Shown here one piece after another: positions 11,445 through 22,209 of a stretch of 64,000 bases of DNA. The stretch comes from Pollenia angustigena. Its lineage: Eukaryota > Arthropoda > Insecta > Diptera > Polleniidae. Location of the stretch: assembly GCA_930367215.1 (NCBI GenBank), contig OV884056.1:44516308-44580307 (forward strand), read 5' to 3'. The notes beneath the pieces are model-generated. The model worked only from the letters and a program-made list of their open reading frames with translations, did no database searches and had not been told where the DNA came from. A program made the translations under genes and the position numbers. Position 1 is the first letter of the stretch. Each line of letters begins with the position of its first letter.

Positions 11445-11550
11445 ACAAATCATGAAAATAATTTAATGAAAATTAAATTTAGCGTAATTAAAATATCAAA
11501 ATTTGGATAAGAAACCATAAACAGTTCAACAAAATAACCACAATACTAAA
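11445..11550 (+). repeat. dispersed repeat R1 (copy 1)
   Basis: The segment ending AACAGTTCAACAAAATAACCACAATACTAA is closely matched at 60,410-60,525, with AAATAATTTAAT...AATTAAATTT words in the same order. There is no coding potential. It lies about 130 bp upstream of a SINE here and just downstream of a different SINE in the second copy, so it may be part of a shared 3' module. Confidence 0.55.
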
Positions 11551-11683
11551 AAAAATTGTAAAATTGTTGCTTTTTTTCTTTAAAAATGCAGCTGGCAAAA
11601 TTTCAACCTTCAACGAACTGCGAAAACTTCGTTCTTAATATTATAAATGATTTAGACATTGATGATATGTGACGTCGACGAGT

Positions 11684-11818
11684 GCCCCGGTAGTCTAGCT
11701 AGAAGTGAGCTAGTCTATCAGCCCCGGGGTTGTGGGTTTGATTCCCACCAGAGACTATGGTTTCTTTCCTGCAGACAAGCGTAGAGCTTGGCGGGGATTA
11801 GCATAGAGAATTAAAAAA
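11684..11818 (+). mobile_element. tRNA-derived SINE, family S copy 1
   Basis: The head TGCCCCGGTAGTCTAGCTAG followed by GGGTTTGATTCCCACCAGAGAC resembles a tRNA-Glu/Asp-like gene with box A and box B (GGTTTGATTCC). A short body contains CCTGCAGACAAGCGTAGAGCTTGGCGGGGATTAG, and an A-rich tail ends at about 11,822. A closely related copy lies at 26,690-26,812 in the opposite orientation. The extra bases in the D-arm region and the A tail argue against a functional tRNA gene. No clear target duplication was found. Confidence 0.75.
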
Positions 11819-11938
11819 AAACAGTGCTGCTAGTTACACCGTCAACTAATTTCCTGGAAGAACTATTTAAAGACATTCTTAAGAAGTTAAGTTGCCAGAA
11901 TCATCAGATTTAGCGACTTTGAACTTTGTAAGGATCTA

Positions 11939-12712
11939 CTCTGAGCGTCAAAATAAAGTGTACAGCTTGTTTCCCAATATAAAAAGAGTTATGTTAGTTA
12001 TAAAATGTAAAATTTCTACTTTGCCCAATTTGATCAGACTTCGAGCTTGCTGTCATCTGTGAAAAATACGTTGCTCCAAAAAGTGACAAAAGCAAGTTGG
12101 ACAAAAAAACGTGATAAAAGGTAGAAAAAGGAAATTCAACGGAAAAAATATAGTATCTAAAGTGAAGCGTGATAGGGTAGCTTTTGTAAAACGTCCTAAA
12201 ACAGATGGATCAGCCCAATCGTCGCTCGATATCAACTCTGGAAACATTTAGACAGACAAATTAAAAAAAAAAAAAAAACATTAGCAGCAAGCACTCTCTG
12301 AATAAAATTCTGCAGGAAGAGTAGCCAAAATTGTCTACTGAGCTAACTTTAAAATGGGTGGAATTGATGCCAAAGAGACTAGAAGCCGTCCTAAAAGCAA
12401 AAAGAAATCAATCAAAGTATTAGCCACTTCACTTTTCTTAGTATTTTAAAACTGTACTCTTTTTTTTAACGCGTTTAACTGCCTGTTTTAAGAAAACGTA
12501 CGGAGTATATTAGTTTTTTTATTGTACTGTTTTTGTTGTTTTTGAAGTATTTAAAATTTTTAACTTGAAATTATAATAACATTGTCCAAAGTTTTGAAAA
12601 TGATAATAAACTTCTAAAAATTTTAATTCTTTTAAAATTTTAATTCTTTTTTGCTGAAATAACACTTTTTATATTGGAAAACCAGTTGTACACTTTATTT
12701 TGACGCTGACAG
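11939..12712 (+). mobile_element. Tc1-like element with decayed transposase
   Basis: A TA dinucleotide flanks each end (11,937-11,938 and 12,713-12,714). The terminal inverted repeats are about 54 bp. The left one reads CTCTGAGCGTCAAAATAAAG, and the right end, reversed, reads CTGTCAGCGTCAAAATAAAG. Both continue into GTGTACA...CCAATATAAAAAG. TA duplication and this length suit the Tc1/mariner superfamily. The 774-bp span is about half of an autonomous Tc1 element, so much of the transposase gene is lost. Confidence 0.8.
12311..12425 (+). pseudogene. Tc1-type transposase C-terminus
   Basis: This frame ends KLSTELTLKWVELMPKR followed by LEAVLKAKRNQSKY and a stop. It corresponds to the conserved end of Tc1 transposases, where a tryptophan is followed by SMP+RL.AVI.AKG..TKY. 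An in-frame TAG at about 12,323 precedes it. The upstream part (12,050-12,250) keeps only lysine-rich scraps. It lies inside the 54-bp terminal repeats of the element at 11,939-12,712. The active-site DDE residues are not visible, so it cannot be functional. Confidence 0.7.
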
Positions 12713-12802
12713 TAGATAGACTTCATTAAAAAAAAAAACATATTTAAAGACAGTGATGGCAACTCTTGGGACAATAAACGCATGAAGACATTTTTATTTT
12801 GC

Positions 12803-12893
12803 TTGAAACACAATATTTTTTTTAAACAATTGTAAAATATTATTTAGGACATTATGACGATATGACTTGATAGCACACCTTGTGAATCCCCAA
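12803..12893 (+). repeat. dispersed repeat R2 (copy 1)
   Basis: The segment TGAAACACAA...TATTATTTAGGACATTATGACGATATGACTTGATAGCACACCTTGT matches 41,060-41,148 with few changes. Non-coding. The identity of the parent element is unknown. Confidence 0.6.
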
Positions 12894-13117
12894 ATTATTT
12901 TTAAATATAACTGAATGAACTGAATGAATATGATTTATTGAAAAAATAAAAATAACAATATCAGATTATAAATATAATGTTAAATGATTTTTCTTAAAAA
13001 AAATAAATCATAATAAGACATAACATGAAATGTTGTGTGTCTAATTGGCAAAATATAAAAAATAAAATAAAAAAAAAATAAAAACTACTTATTTATAGTA
13101 TAACAATTAAATAACAT

Positions 13118-13720
13118 TTAATTAAATTCAAATATAATTAGATCCCTGTATTTTAAACAATTTCGTAAATATTTGTAAAGACGCATGTAATCCTTGCCGT
13201 TTAATAATTCATATACTTCTTCAGAACATAGAAATCTTTTACCAAAAAAGTTCAAACGGTAACTAACAAAAATAGGACATCTGCCTATCAAATGATGTGT
13301 GTTTTCCTGTTCATTACAGTTACAGAGTGTACACATATTATCATTGTTTCCACTGAATGCACGAGCGTTTAAGTTAAGAAGGCCACCTCTAGCTTTAAGT
13401 ATCAAGCTAACGGCATGTGCTGAATTACTATCACAAAAGTAAGGCTGAATATCATACTGTAATGTAGGGTACATATCATGAAATCTAGAGTCTCTGGCCC
13501 TTACAACGAATTTCTCATATTCAGTGATTCTTAAAGATTCAAGAATACGCTTGTGAAAGAATTGAATATTTGATCTCCAAACTTCAATGTCATGATTTAT
13601 ACCGATTTCACTGCATAATGAATTCCAATGAGGAAGCCAAAAAGTGTTTTGTCGTAAGGTCTCATCAGCAAGCAGTCGAGGTAGTCTATTGACTGGCAGG
13701 TTTAAAACCTTTCTTATAAA
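13118..13720 (-). pseudogene. non-LTR retrotransposon ORF2, C-terminal fragment
   Basis: An open frame runs from about 13,720 down to a stop at 13,118, about 200 codons, continuous across the first methionine at 13,474. It lacks the reverse transcriptase core and represents the C-terminal tail of a LINE ORF2. It includes a zinc-knuckle-like CTLCNCNEQENTHHLIGRC (C-x2-C...H...C) about 75 residues before the stop. The upstream end has KVLNLPVNRLPRLLADETLR, which resembles the post-RT region of the LINE fragment at 22,210-23,580. Both may therefore derive from one family. The 3' flank (12,900-13,117) is A/T-rich and may be its untranslated tail. The fragment is 5'-truncated, as is usual for LINE copies. 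Confidence 0.7.
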
Positions 13721-16700
13721 TATATATATTTATAAAACAAAAAGTCATCTGAAGTTCAGCTTGTAAGTACAGATATATCAACATATTTATAGCAAAGCTA
13801 GAAAATTAAATAAATGGGTTGTTAACAATGGCATTTTTGCAACTATAAACTGCGATCTAAATAATTAACTGTTTATTTTAATGTTTTTACATTTGCACGT
13901 TCTTTAATTTTAAGGACTGTAAGATTTTTGTTGTGTGTTCGCTTTTTAAATGCATTTATGCACGCCTTTACTATCCTCTTAAGACAGCTTTATAAATTAA
14001 AACAATTGTTCTTTGCTTTTAAATTTTAAATTTTGCCACTTAATTAAAATACCGTGAGTTAAAATTAAGGATTTTTTTAGACACAATTACACAGGCCCAT
14101 TAGAAAACCATTGAAAAAGTAAACTCTAGCCCCAGGCTTTCGACTTTTTCCAAATTTTGGCGGCCTGCGTTATTAACAGCTTTCGAAGACAAATCTCAAC
14201 CTTGAAAAGACACCTAAATGACAAAAAATCATAATAAAATAACGATATTGTTAAAAGTTCTTCTGGTCATGGAGTTAAAGAGTTATACAGAAAACACTAT
14301 TTTTAGAAAATTTGCCACAAAATTATTTCTTATTAATAAGATTCTGTTTGTTGTGCTTTATTCCCAATTTTCATTCTTGTAAAACACACTAAAATTTATT
14401 GTTTATTGTATTGCTAGATCTTATGAGCATTTGACAGGCCAGACCATCAGAAAATCTTTTCCCAAAAAACTTTAGAAAACTAAGGATATTATGCAAATAC
14501 AACTGCAGAGTGAATGAAAATTACAAACTCAAGTCTTATTTGAAACGATATCAAAACTTAAACAAAATACCAACAATAAACAGTGAGTTTATCTTTTCTT
14601 ACATTCCACACTACAATTGGTTGGATATTCTCCCAACATTAAAAATTTTCAACAAATTTCTTATTAAAAAAAATTATGTAAAATTGGTTTTAATGCTTGA
14701 TCTGTATTTGCCATGTCTGCTAAATGAAGTCAACCCATAAAAAAACATTTTTTAAGAAACTTGAACTAAGTTTTCATCATACTTTTTGCACGAAGGTTAG
14801 TTAGTCCTTAACACCTGTTTAAGCTTTAAGAATTAAAATTTAATTTTTTTACGACTAAAGACTGCAGGAAAACTGTTTCGAATAAGAAATAAATTTTATA
14901 TGAAAATTTTCTCAACGCAAGGTGAAGTGAACAACAAAATTACCCCCTAAGTATACTATTTGTAAAGAATTTAAGCCGATATTATTTTTCTGAATAAAAA
15001 ATTTATATGAATTTCTATACTTTTAAAAAACGTTTTTTACTTAAATTTTCTTTTATTTCATTTAAAAAAATTGACATTTAAATAGTTTTTTTGCTTTATT
15101 TTTTAAATTTTTCTCACCACTGTACTCATTTTGTTCAAAAATAAAATCATTGTTTTTGTGTTTAATTCAGAGAGTGTGTATGGGTGTGTGTGTGTGCGTG
15201 TGTGAAAGAGTGTTTGTTCTCATATGCCTTTGTACTGTTATGTTAAACTTTACAGTTAACGAAGCAGTCGCTGCAAATGTTAACGTAAACGTTTCTTTGA
15301 GACAGTATAATGTTGTTGTTGTTGCGGTAGTTGTAGTAGACGTTTGGAGTGAACAGAAAACCAAATTGTGTTTGTTTTCTTTGATATTTTTAATTTGTTG
15401 TTTTTGCTTTGTGTATTATTATGATGAGTACTGTTATACTTGTGTACTCTTTGGTAGTAGTTAAAAATACTACATTGTAGTTGTTGTTTTTTTTTTTTTT
15501 TTTCTTTTATATTCTGTGTGTATTGTATTTTATTTGTTTTTTCTTTTATTTTTCATATTTTTGTGGGTTTTAAAAACATTTGTTATTCTTGTTGTTGTTG
15601 TGTATTATTTGTGTGTGTGTTAGTTTAAGTGTATGTGTATGTCATAAACGTCTTTTATGTCAAGTTCATTAGCAAAATTAGTAAAGATTACGTTGGCTTT
15701 TACTTTTAATTTAACAAAATAAAAGAAGAAAATAATAAAGAAAACTACCTGGAAATACGAATATTAAAGAGAATTTTTTATTTTTAAATTAAGAAGATTT
15801 GATTTATTTTTTGTTTAAGCTATTTCTTGTAATTTTTGATATTTGAAATTAAAGATTTTCTTGTTTTTTTTATAATAATAAACCTTTTACTAAATTTACG
15901 GTGATTTTTTTTTTTTTTTTTGCAATAATTTTGTAATTTTTTAGGATTTTATTTAATTTTTTTATATATTTTTTCTATTTTTTTGTATAAAACTTTTACT
16001 TTATTTTATTAAGCTAGACATATTTTCTCAAATATGTATGTATTAGATTTTAACTTTTTCTTTTTTTATTTATGTATGTATTTTCAAAATTTTATTCGTA
16101 TCCAAAACTGTTTTGATAGAAGTGCATATGTTACTATTTTTATCCTTAACAATATTTTGTGACTTATTTTTGCTTTAATTTTTTGTATCCTTTGGAAATT
16201 AATAATTTTTGTCTTCATTTATCTTTTTTTTTTTGACACATTACGCGCACGTATTATCCTTTCGTGTCTTTCTAACGTTTAAACCAAAACTAAATGTGAA
16301 TAATGTTTAAAGGAATTACTAAAGTCCCTTTTTTTAAATGTATGTACAATATAACCTCTTAACCGAATTTCAAATAAAATCCCTATATAACATTTACTTA
16401 CACAAACATTCACAAACAGACTCACATAGACTCTCCGTTTTTTTGTTTGTTTTTTTATTTATTTATTTACTCAATGAGTTTTAAGTTTCATTGAGTTTAG
16501 TTAGAAGTTATTTGCTTTTCATTTTTATGCCTTTTCATACTCTCGTTAATTTACACTCTTGTTTTACTACTTCATGTTCTCCTTTATTTAGTTTATTTGT
16601 TTGTTTTGTTTTTTTTTCAGTTAACTGTAACTCTCTGTATGGCTTTCACTCTCACTCTTGCTCTTGAGTTAAAATTTCAACCTTTAAACTCAACAGTTTC

Positions 16701-17675
16701 TTTAGTGTTTTGTTTTCTATTTTTTCTTTTTATTTTGTTGTTGTTTTTAAACTTTAACAACAAAAAACCGCTCCCTTTTCAGCTGGAATTAGAAACAACG
16801 AAGACGACTACGACGAGTGTAATTTTAATATATATGTACAATAAAAAATCTCTACTGTCTGCTGCCATTTTTCTTCTAACTGTAAATATCTGTGTTTGTA
16901 TGAAATGTTTTTTTTTTCTAGGATTTAATTTTTTTTTTTTTTTATTTCTTCTTTATTTCTGTATTTATTTTATTGTATGTTTTTTTTCATTTTATTTGTA
17001 TTCGTTGATTTCCACTTTCTACTTTGCGTTTTTTGCCAAATGTGAAGTTTACTGACATTTCCCACTGCATGGAGATTTTTGTTCATGAACATGTTTTCTT
17101 TTTTTATTTTTTGGTAACTCATACTTAATGCAGCCTTATGGGTGTGTTTTTATTTAACGAAACTTTTTAGCTTAAATAAATATTACCAAGAATAATGTTT
17201 ATTTTGATTTTTTTTTTAAAAATTTCAAAAAAAATTATTAAATTACATATTTATCTTTCCTTAAATAAATATGTATGTATCAGCAAGAATGATTTTGTGT
17301 TTTTTATTCTTTAAATTTGTCTCTTTTTTTTTTTTTTTTTGTTCATTAAATTACATTTTTTGTTGATTTTCTTTATTCCTCAATTTGCATTAAATAAATT
17401 GTGAATACAGTTTAAATTACGTATGAAATTGATGTTGTGGGCGTATGAGTAATATTATTTATAATTGTCACATTACTCATAGGCAGTGGTGTGTGTGTGT
17501 ATATAAAAAATGACCAAGAGATTTTTGTTAGTGTTTATTTTAAAGCGTTAAAACAGAATAGTAAGAAATATGAAAATATTATTATTTAATGCAAAACAGC
17601 GTTAAATTGAAACGAGTAAGAATGCCATTAAAGCAGTCGAGGAAGAATTAAAATAGTATTAGTTACAAATGAAAA
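13721..17675. other. 4-kb T-rich spacer with microsatellites
   Basis: No frame here shows a protein domain. The 152-codon frame at 16,597-17,055 is runs of Phe, Leu and Cys from poly-T. A (TG)n run lies at about 15,176-15,205 and T tracts at 15,488-15,504, 15,905-15,922 and 17,322-17,340. From about 15,480 to 17,400 the plus strand is strongly enriched in T over A, which could reflect intronic or UTR sequence of an unseen gene. A 76-codon frame at 14,510-14,740 is unrecognised. Confidence 0.5.
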
Positions 17676-18491
17676 GTAAAGTGTGGTCCTACCAAAACGC
17701 ACGATATTAATGGAAAATAAAACGAAAAGTTTTCAGGGAATTATCTTAATATTTTTGTTATTATAAAAGATGACAATTATGTTAAAAACAAAATATCGGT
17801 CAAATGCTCGCCACGGCTTCGGTGGCATACCTCTATCCGATTATCAATATTTACAAAGACTCTGAGACATATTTGAGTTTAAATTTCTTTAATATGCCGA
17901 ATTATCTCATCCTTTAGATCATGGATTGTTCGTGGCTTATTGATGTACCGTTCTTTTAGATATTCCTTAAGAAAGAAGTTCAAAGGTGTCAAATTACATG
18001 ATGGTCACGGCTTATTATTATTGCCTCGACGTGTGATAACAAGATCCTTAAATTACTCGGGCAAAAGTGCCATTGTTCCGTTGGCTGTGTGGCGCCTTCC
18101 TGATGGAGCTAAATATCTTCCAGGTCCATATTGTCAATGTATGGCCACAAGAAGTCTGTTATCATCTCGCGATAGCCAACACCATTCACGGTGACTGCTT
18201 GGCCGACTGAATTTTCGAAGAAGTAAGAAGGACGCCGCCAGTCAATAAAACGCATATTTGGCACATTTGGCATGCTGACCAAAAAAATCACGAAGTGCAT
18301 GTAATGCATTTTGATTTGAACGCCCATTTTCGTCAAAGGCTTCAACAATCTAAGCGCGCTGCTCAATAGTGTACCTCTCCATGGTTGAATTTGTCAAACA
18401 CTGAAGCAAAGAAATCTCAAATTAAGTTGGGCAAAAAACCTTATGTTAAGGTGTGAATTTACATCATGCATTATGGTTGGACCACCCTTAC
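17676..18491 (-). mobile_element. internally deleted mariner-family element
   Basis: The ends are imperfect inverted repeats of about 30 bp. The left end is AGTGTGGTCCTACCAAAACG. The right end, reversed, reads AGGGTGGTCCAACCATAATG. Each abuts a TA. The roughly 815-bp span is shorter than a full mariner (about 1.3 kb), consistent with the deletion seen in the transposase relic inside it. The right edge abuts a separate small MITE. Confidence 0.65.
17879..18382 (-). pseudogene. mariner-family transposase with central deletion
   Basis: The start codon lies at 18,380-18,382 and begins MERYTIEQRA, a typical mariner N-terminus (HTH region). The sequence continues through IVEAFDENGRS-like residues. 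It then jumps to a C-terminal half with VTVNGVGYREMITDFLWP (about 18,150-18,200), so the region in between is deleted. The remainder is frameshifted but still shows the LKERYINKPRTIHDLKDEI block near 17,900 before a stop at 17,879. The catalytic aspartates cannot all be present. It lies within the inverted repeats at 17,676-18,491. Confidence 0.7.
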
Positions 18492-18621
18492 TAAAGGACG
18501 TTTTACACTATCACACAAGTCTTAAGTATTTTGAGGAAAATTGCACCCTGATCTAATTATTGTTTGAACATTTTCAAAAAACAATAATAATTTATAATAA
18601 AAAAGTGTAAAGTACCCTTAA
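18492..18621. mobile_element. 130-bp MITE, family M copy 1
   Basis: The ends are inverted: AAGGACGTTTTACACT at the left and AGTGTAAAGTACCCTT at the right. The adjacent word ATCACACAAGTCTTAAGTATTTTG recurs at both ends of the element at 42,004-42,905 and at 60,690. No coding capacity. It abuts the mariner element to its left. Confidence 0.6.
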
Positions 18622-18629
18622 ACAATATC

Positions 18630-19597
18630 TTTATATCTAGATTGCAGTCTATTGAGTTCACTACGCATACACTTAAAACAGAACACGTAAGCTAAAAGTT
18701 AAAAAATACAGAACAGTACCCTAAATAAACAGAACACATACGATAATGCAAGATCGGTGTGTTATCTTAGTGTCTGTATTCGTCAGCTCGAAATCTTTGT
18801 GTACCGTATTTTCTTTGTGTACCAAGTCACAAGCACAAACATAAGATTTAAAGTAAGTGATTTAAAAAATGCAGTACATAAGTGTACAGTTTGTTTCCGA
18901 ACTCTGGTTTTAACCATATTATGGTCATATTTTATCATAATATAGGTACCAATTTTAATGAACACACATTCAATTTAACTCAGTAACAAGTCAAAAGCCA
19001 ATTTTACGACTATTTAATCAATAACCCAAAAGATTTCCACAAGCACGTTTCAATTTCATATCAAATTATATATTTTTAAATATTATTTTTTGTTCAGTTA
19101 TCTTCTTAAAACACGTATCAGTTTCATTCATTTTATTAGATTAAACTGTTTTGTGAGTATAAATTTTGTTAGTTGTATTAAAGACAAACTAACACAAACA
19201 TACAAATAAAAATTATTTATGTATTTTAAGAAGAAGCATTTCAAACATTCCTTTTGAGAGAAAAAAAAACAAGCCACAAATAACAACAAATAACTCTTCT
19301 ATAACATTCTTGCATCATAATAAATGATACTGTGTGCAAGCTTTAACATCTATGTATAAGTATTTGTATTGGTATGTATGTGTGTGTGTCTGCATTTTTT
19401 CGTAATAAAGAAAAATAATAGAAGAAAATAATTGAAAAACTTCATTTTTCTTTTTGATTATAACTAAAGTCAACTGCATTTGACAAGCAACAAATTGCTC
19501 AAACGAATATTTATACTAAAAACACACATGAGCATATTTATATGTGATGTATAAAATGCATGTGATGTGCAGCATGTATGGACAAATGTGTATGTGT
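18630..19597. other. spacer
   Basis: AT-rich sequence with GT-rich words near 19,370-19,390 and 19,550-19,600. No gene or clear repeat. Confidence 0.45.
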
Positions 19598-19740
19598 CTG
19601 TGTAACAGTGTTTGAAAATAAACATTAAATATTGTTCTTTAGTGTTCGGTTCGGTAGAAATATGGAAAACACAAACGTTAATGGTGTCTGTGTAGTAAAT
19701 AGTACCTTAAAAAATATTTCTCTGCTTGTGATCTTCGTAC

Positions 19741-20344
19741 CAGAGATCAGCAATGAATCGTTTTTTCGCTACTCATACTGACTCATGCAATTGTAAGTAT
19801 AAGTGCGTAGAAATCATTTAAACTAAACTACTCTGATTCACTCCTACTCACAAGAGAAATATTTATGAGTGCGACGTCGACATTATACGCATACTCATAA
19901 ATGACCTCAGCTTGATTTATAATTTCAAGAAAATACTTACAATACTCACAATGATTCAAATTATTTAGCTCATCCATTTACCGTTTTAACACAACAGAGA
20001 AAACACACAACTTAATAATCAGCGCTGCCAGATAAATTTGCCGAAAAATCGTCTACTTCATACATGTTACTTTAGTAAACTGTAATTGCCAAATCGTCAC
20101 TTTGCTATTTCGGGGACAAATCTGGCAGCCTCGCATTTTGCTTCGCCTATACACATTGACTTGAGTAGATTCTAAATCAAACACTACAAATGTTGGTAAG
20201 TATGAGTTCGATGAATAAAATGAAACTTTTGAGTGAATATGAGTTTGAATAACATTGGTATAAGTATGAGTGCGTATAAGTACAAGAATTTATGAGTCAT
20301 GATTTAGCTCTACTCACTTTTTCACTACTCATTGCTGATCTCTG
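19741..20344. mobile_element. hAT MITE inserted in family A copy 2
   Basis: It has perfect 16-bp terminal inverted repeats, CAGAGATCAGCAATGA and TCATTGCTGATCTCTG. A perfect 8-bp target duplication, CTTCGTAC, lies at 19,733-19,740 and 20,345-20,352. CAGAG ends plus an 8-bp duplication are diagnostic of hAT transposons. The interior has many ACTCAT/ATGAGT words, probable subterminal transposase-binding repeats, and no transposase frame. It must be mobilised in trans. Confidence 0.9.
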
Positions 20345-20925
20345 CTTCGTACCCAATAAAAATACTGTACCAATCCAACTTTACATTAAGATGAGAACAT
20401 TTTATTGCATTCGATTTTTCGTAGCAACCACAAACTTCGTTCGGTTCGGTTTAGCACAAATGTTCGTTCGTTTTTAGTTAAGTTCAGCGCCCTTTTGGCT
20501 GGTGAGTACAACAAAAAAGTTTTTACAAAAACAAAATACATACGTATGTGATTTTGAAGAAAAAGAAAAAACAAACAGCCAACAAAAACATTTTATAAAA
20601 AGAAAAAATTAATTTATACAATGCACACACTGACTTTGTTTGCTCAAACCTTCATCAATGTAAAAAAAAACACTAAACAACACTAAAATATAATGTATGT
20701 TTACAGAATCACTACAATAGTTCTGTTTTATAAAGAAAAACCAAACATTACATAATGTTTCTTACTTTCGTATTAAATGCAGTGTTCGAAAATAAACACT
20801 AAATATCGCTCCTAAGTGTTCGGTTCGGTAGTTTTATGGAAAACACAAGCGCTAATAGTGTTTGTGCAGTAAATCCTTAAAAAATAACGTTTCGCTGTTT
20901 GTCATATTACGAACAAAATAATGTT

Positions 20926-21936
20926 CTTAACTAACTTAACAAAAAGATGAGTTGTCAAATTGCCTTTTGCAAAGGTTTGTCAGATGATCGACAGGTGCAA
21001 TTGAACTGTGGACAGCACATAAACTTTATACCACCTCTGCTGAAAGTTGTAACAAATAATTTTAAAAGGGGTTTGTGGATGGTTTTTAGTTATGCCCGTA
21101 GCATTTTTGTGCTTTACTGTTTCTGCATGTTGCTTTAAACCACTAAATTTAAAAACAATATCGCATGTGCAGTAATTTAAAAAGGTTTTTCATTTGTTTC
21201 TTTCACCCACCAATTTAACTTCAAGTGCTTTAGCCGATCCTTGTGAAAAATTTTTGAATTTTTAAAATTTTTTTCCTTTTTTGATTTTGATGTCTGATTT
21301 AATACCGGGAATATTCCTTTTTTGGGAATTTATTTGGGTATTAATAAAACACAAATGAATATGGCAATCATTAACTTTCAATAACATTAATTTAATTTTT
21401 AATTACTTTTCGTATTTAATAAACGTCGTTTTATACTAAAAAGCTGGTTAAATTGCTCTAAAACTATAATATTGATTTAAAATTGTGAAGAAGGTATATG
21501 TTTATTTTTATAAAATTTACCATTTTTTTCTTTCTAATATTTGTATTAAAATTAAACATAAATGCAAAACATTAAAAATACCACAATAACATAAATTTGT
21601 TAGAAATTTTTAAATAATGCTAGAAGTGTGCCAGATTGTAATAAAAAGCAAGCGCTTTTCCGTCAGTCTGTTAATATAAAAGTTTTTATTTTTTAAGACG
21701 ACCTCGTTGTACAATACAATATGGGGAAGTTAGTATTAATAAAAATAACGAGCTAACTTGTCTAATTACTTTTAGTTAACTACATATGTATTAGTGGTTA
21801 CTTAAAGTAATGGTGTTACCAATATAGCGATTTTGCATACATATTTACACGTTTTTTATTTTTTTTTTTTTTAAATAATAAAACATTATAATAAGTTTTA
21901 GTAAGAGATTTATAAAAATTAAAGTGGCTAGCATGT
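20926..21936. other. unassigned interior of family A copy 3, possible LTR region
   Basis: There is no recognisable protein. A 63-codon plus frame at 20,947-21,138 has no known domain. The segment at about 21,620-21,930 lies immediately 3' (on the minus strand) of the gypsy pol C-terminus. It contains CAGACTGACGG...GCTTGC...TTTTTATTACA when read on that strand, so it could hold the element's 3' LTR. I could not identify LTR borders or a second copy. Confidence 0.35.
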
Positions 21937-22195
21937 GGACAAAGAATCAACCCCATAGTCTCTACCAAATCTAAGTGGCGGTCTCACAGTCCGACCACTT
22001 CTGGTTAATGTAGGCCCGCTGGAATTCTCACGGCTGGCCCTATCGCTACTAATGTGTGAACCAGTGGTTTCAGGATTCAACAACTAGCTCGTTTATGCTA
22101 CTTGGACCCTCAGTTGTACTTCTGTCACAAAACTCCCCTGGTGATGGTCTGACGTCTGTAATTTTATCCCGCGATACCGTACCACCTTCTTCATA
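21937..22195 (-). pseudogene. Ty3/gypsy-type pol, C-terminal tail
   Basis: Read on the minus strand, this is a GC-richer open stretch with TSDGE-poor, Ser/Pro-rich sequence (EGGTVSRDKI..., RPSPGEFCDRS). After a stop and shift it includes RSGRTVRPPLRFGRDYGV and a terminal stop codon near 21,939. Basic RSGRxxRPPxRFG tails are typical of the far C-terminus of LTR-retrotransposon polyproteins. It lies on the same strand as the integrase relic at 23,578-24,420, separated from it by the LINE fragment, and is therefore read as the same broken pol. Described only as a relic. Confidence 0.6.
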
Positions 22196-22209
22196 TAACA
22201 AAAAGAGAG

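Noticed and set aside
11684..11760. tRNA gene
   Set aside because: Box-like words are present, but the arm geometry is disturbed, an A-rich tail follows, and a second copy with the same non-tRNA body exists at 26.7 kb; it is a SINE.
14510..14740. 76-codon frame starting ATG
   Set aside because: Amphipathic Leu/Lys/Tyr-rich sequence expected from AT-rich DNA, without homologues I recognise or any supporting context.
16597..17055. 152-codon frame rich in Phe, Leu and Cys
   Set aside because: A product of poly-T sequence with no domain and a non-standard context; reading it as a membrane protein is not supported.
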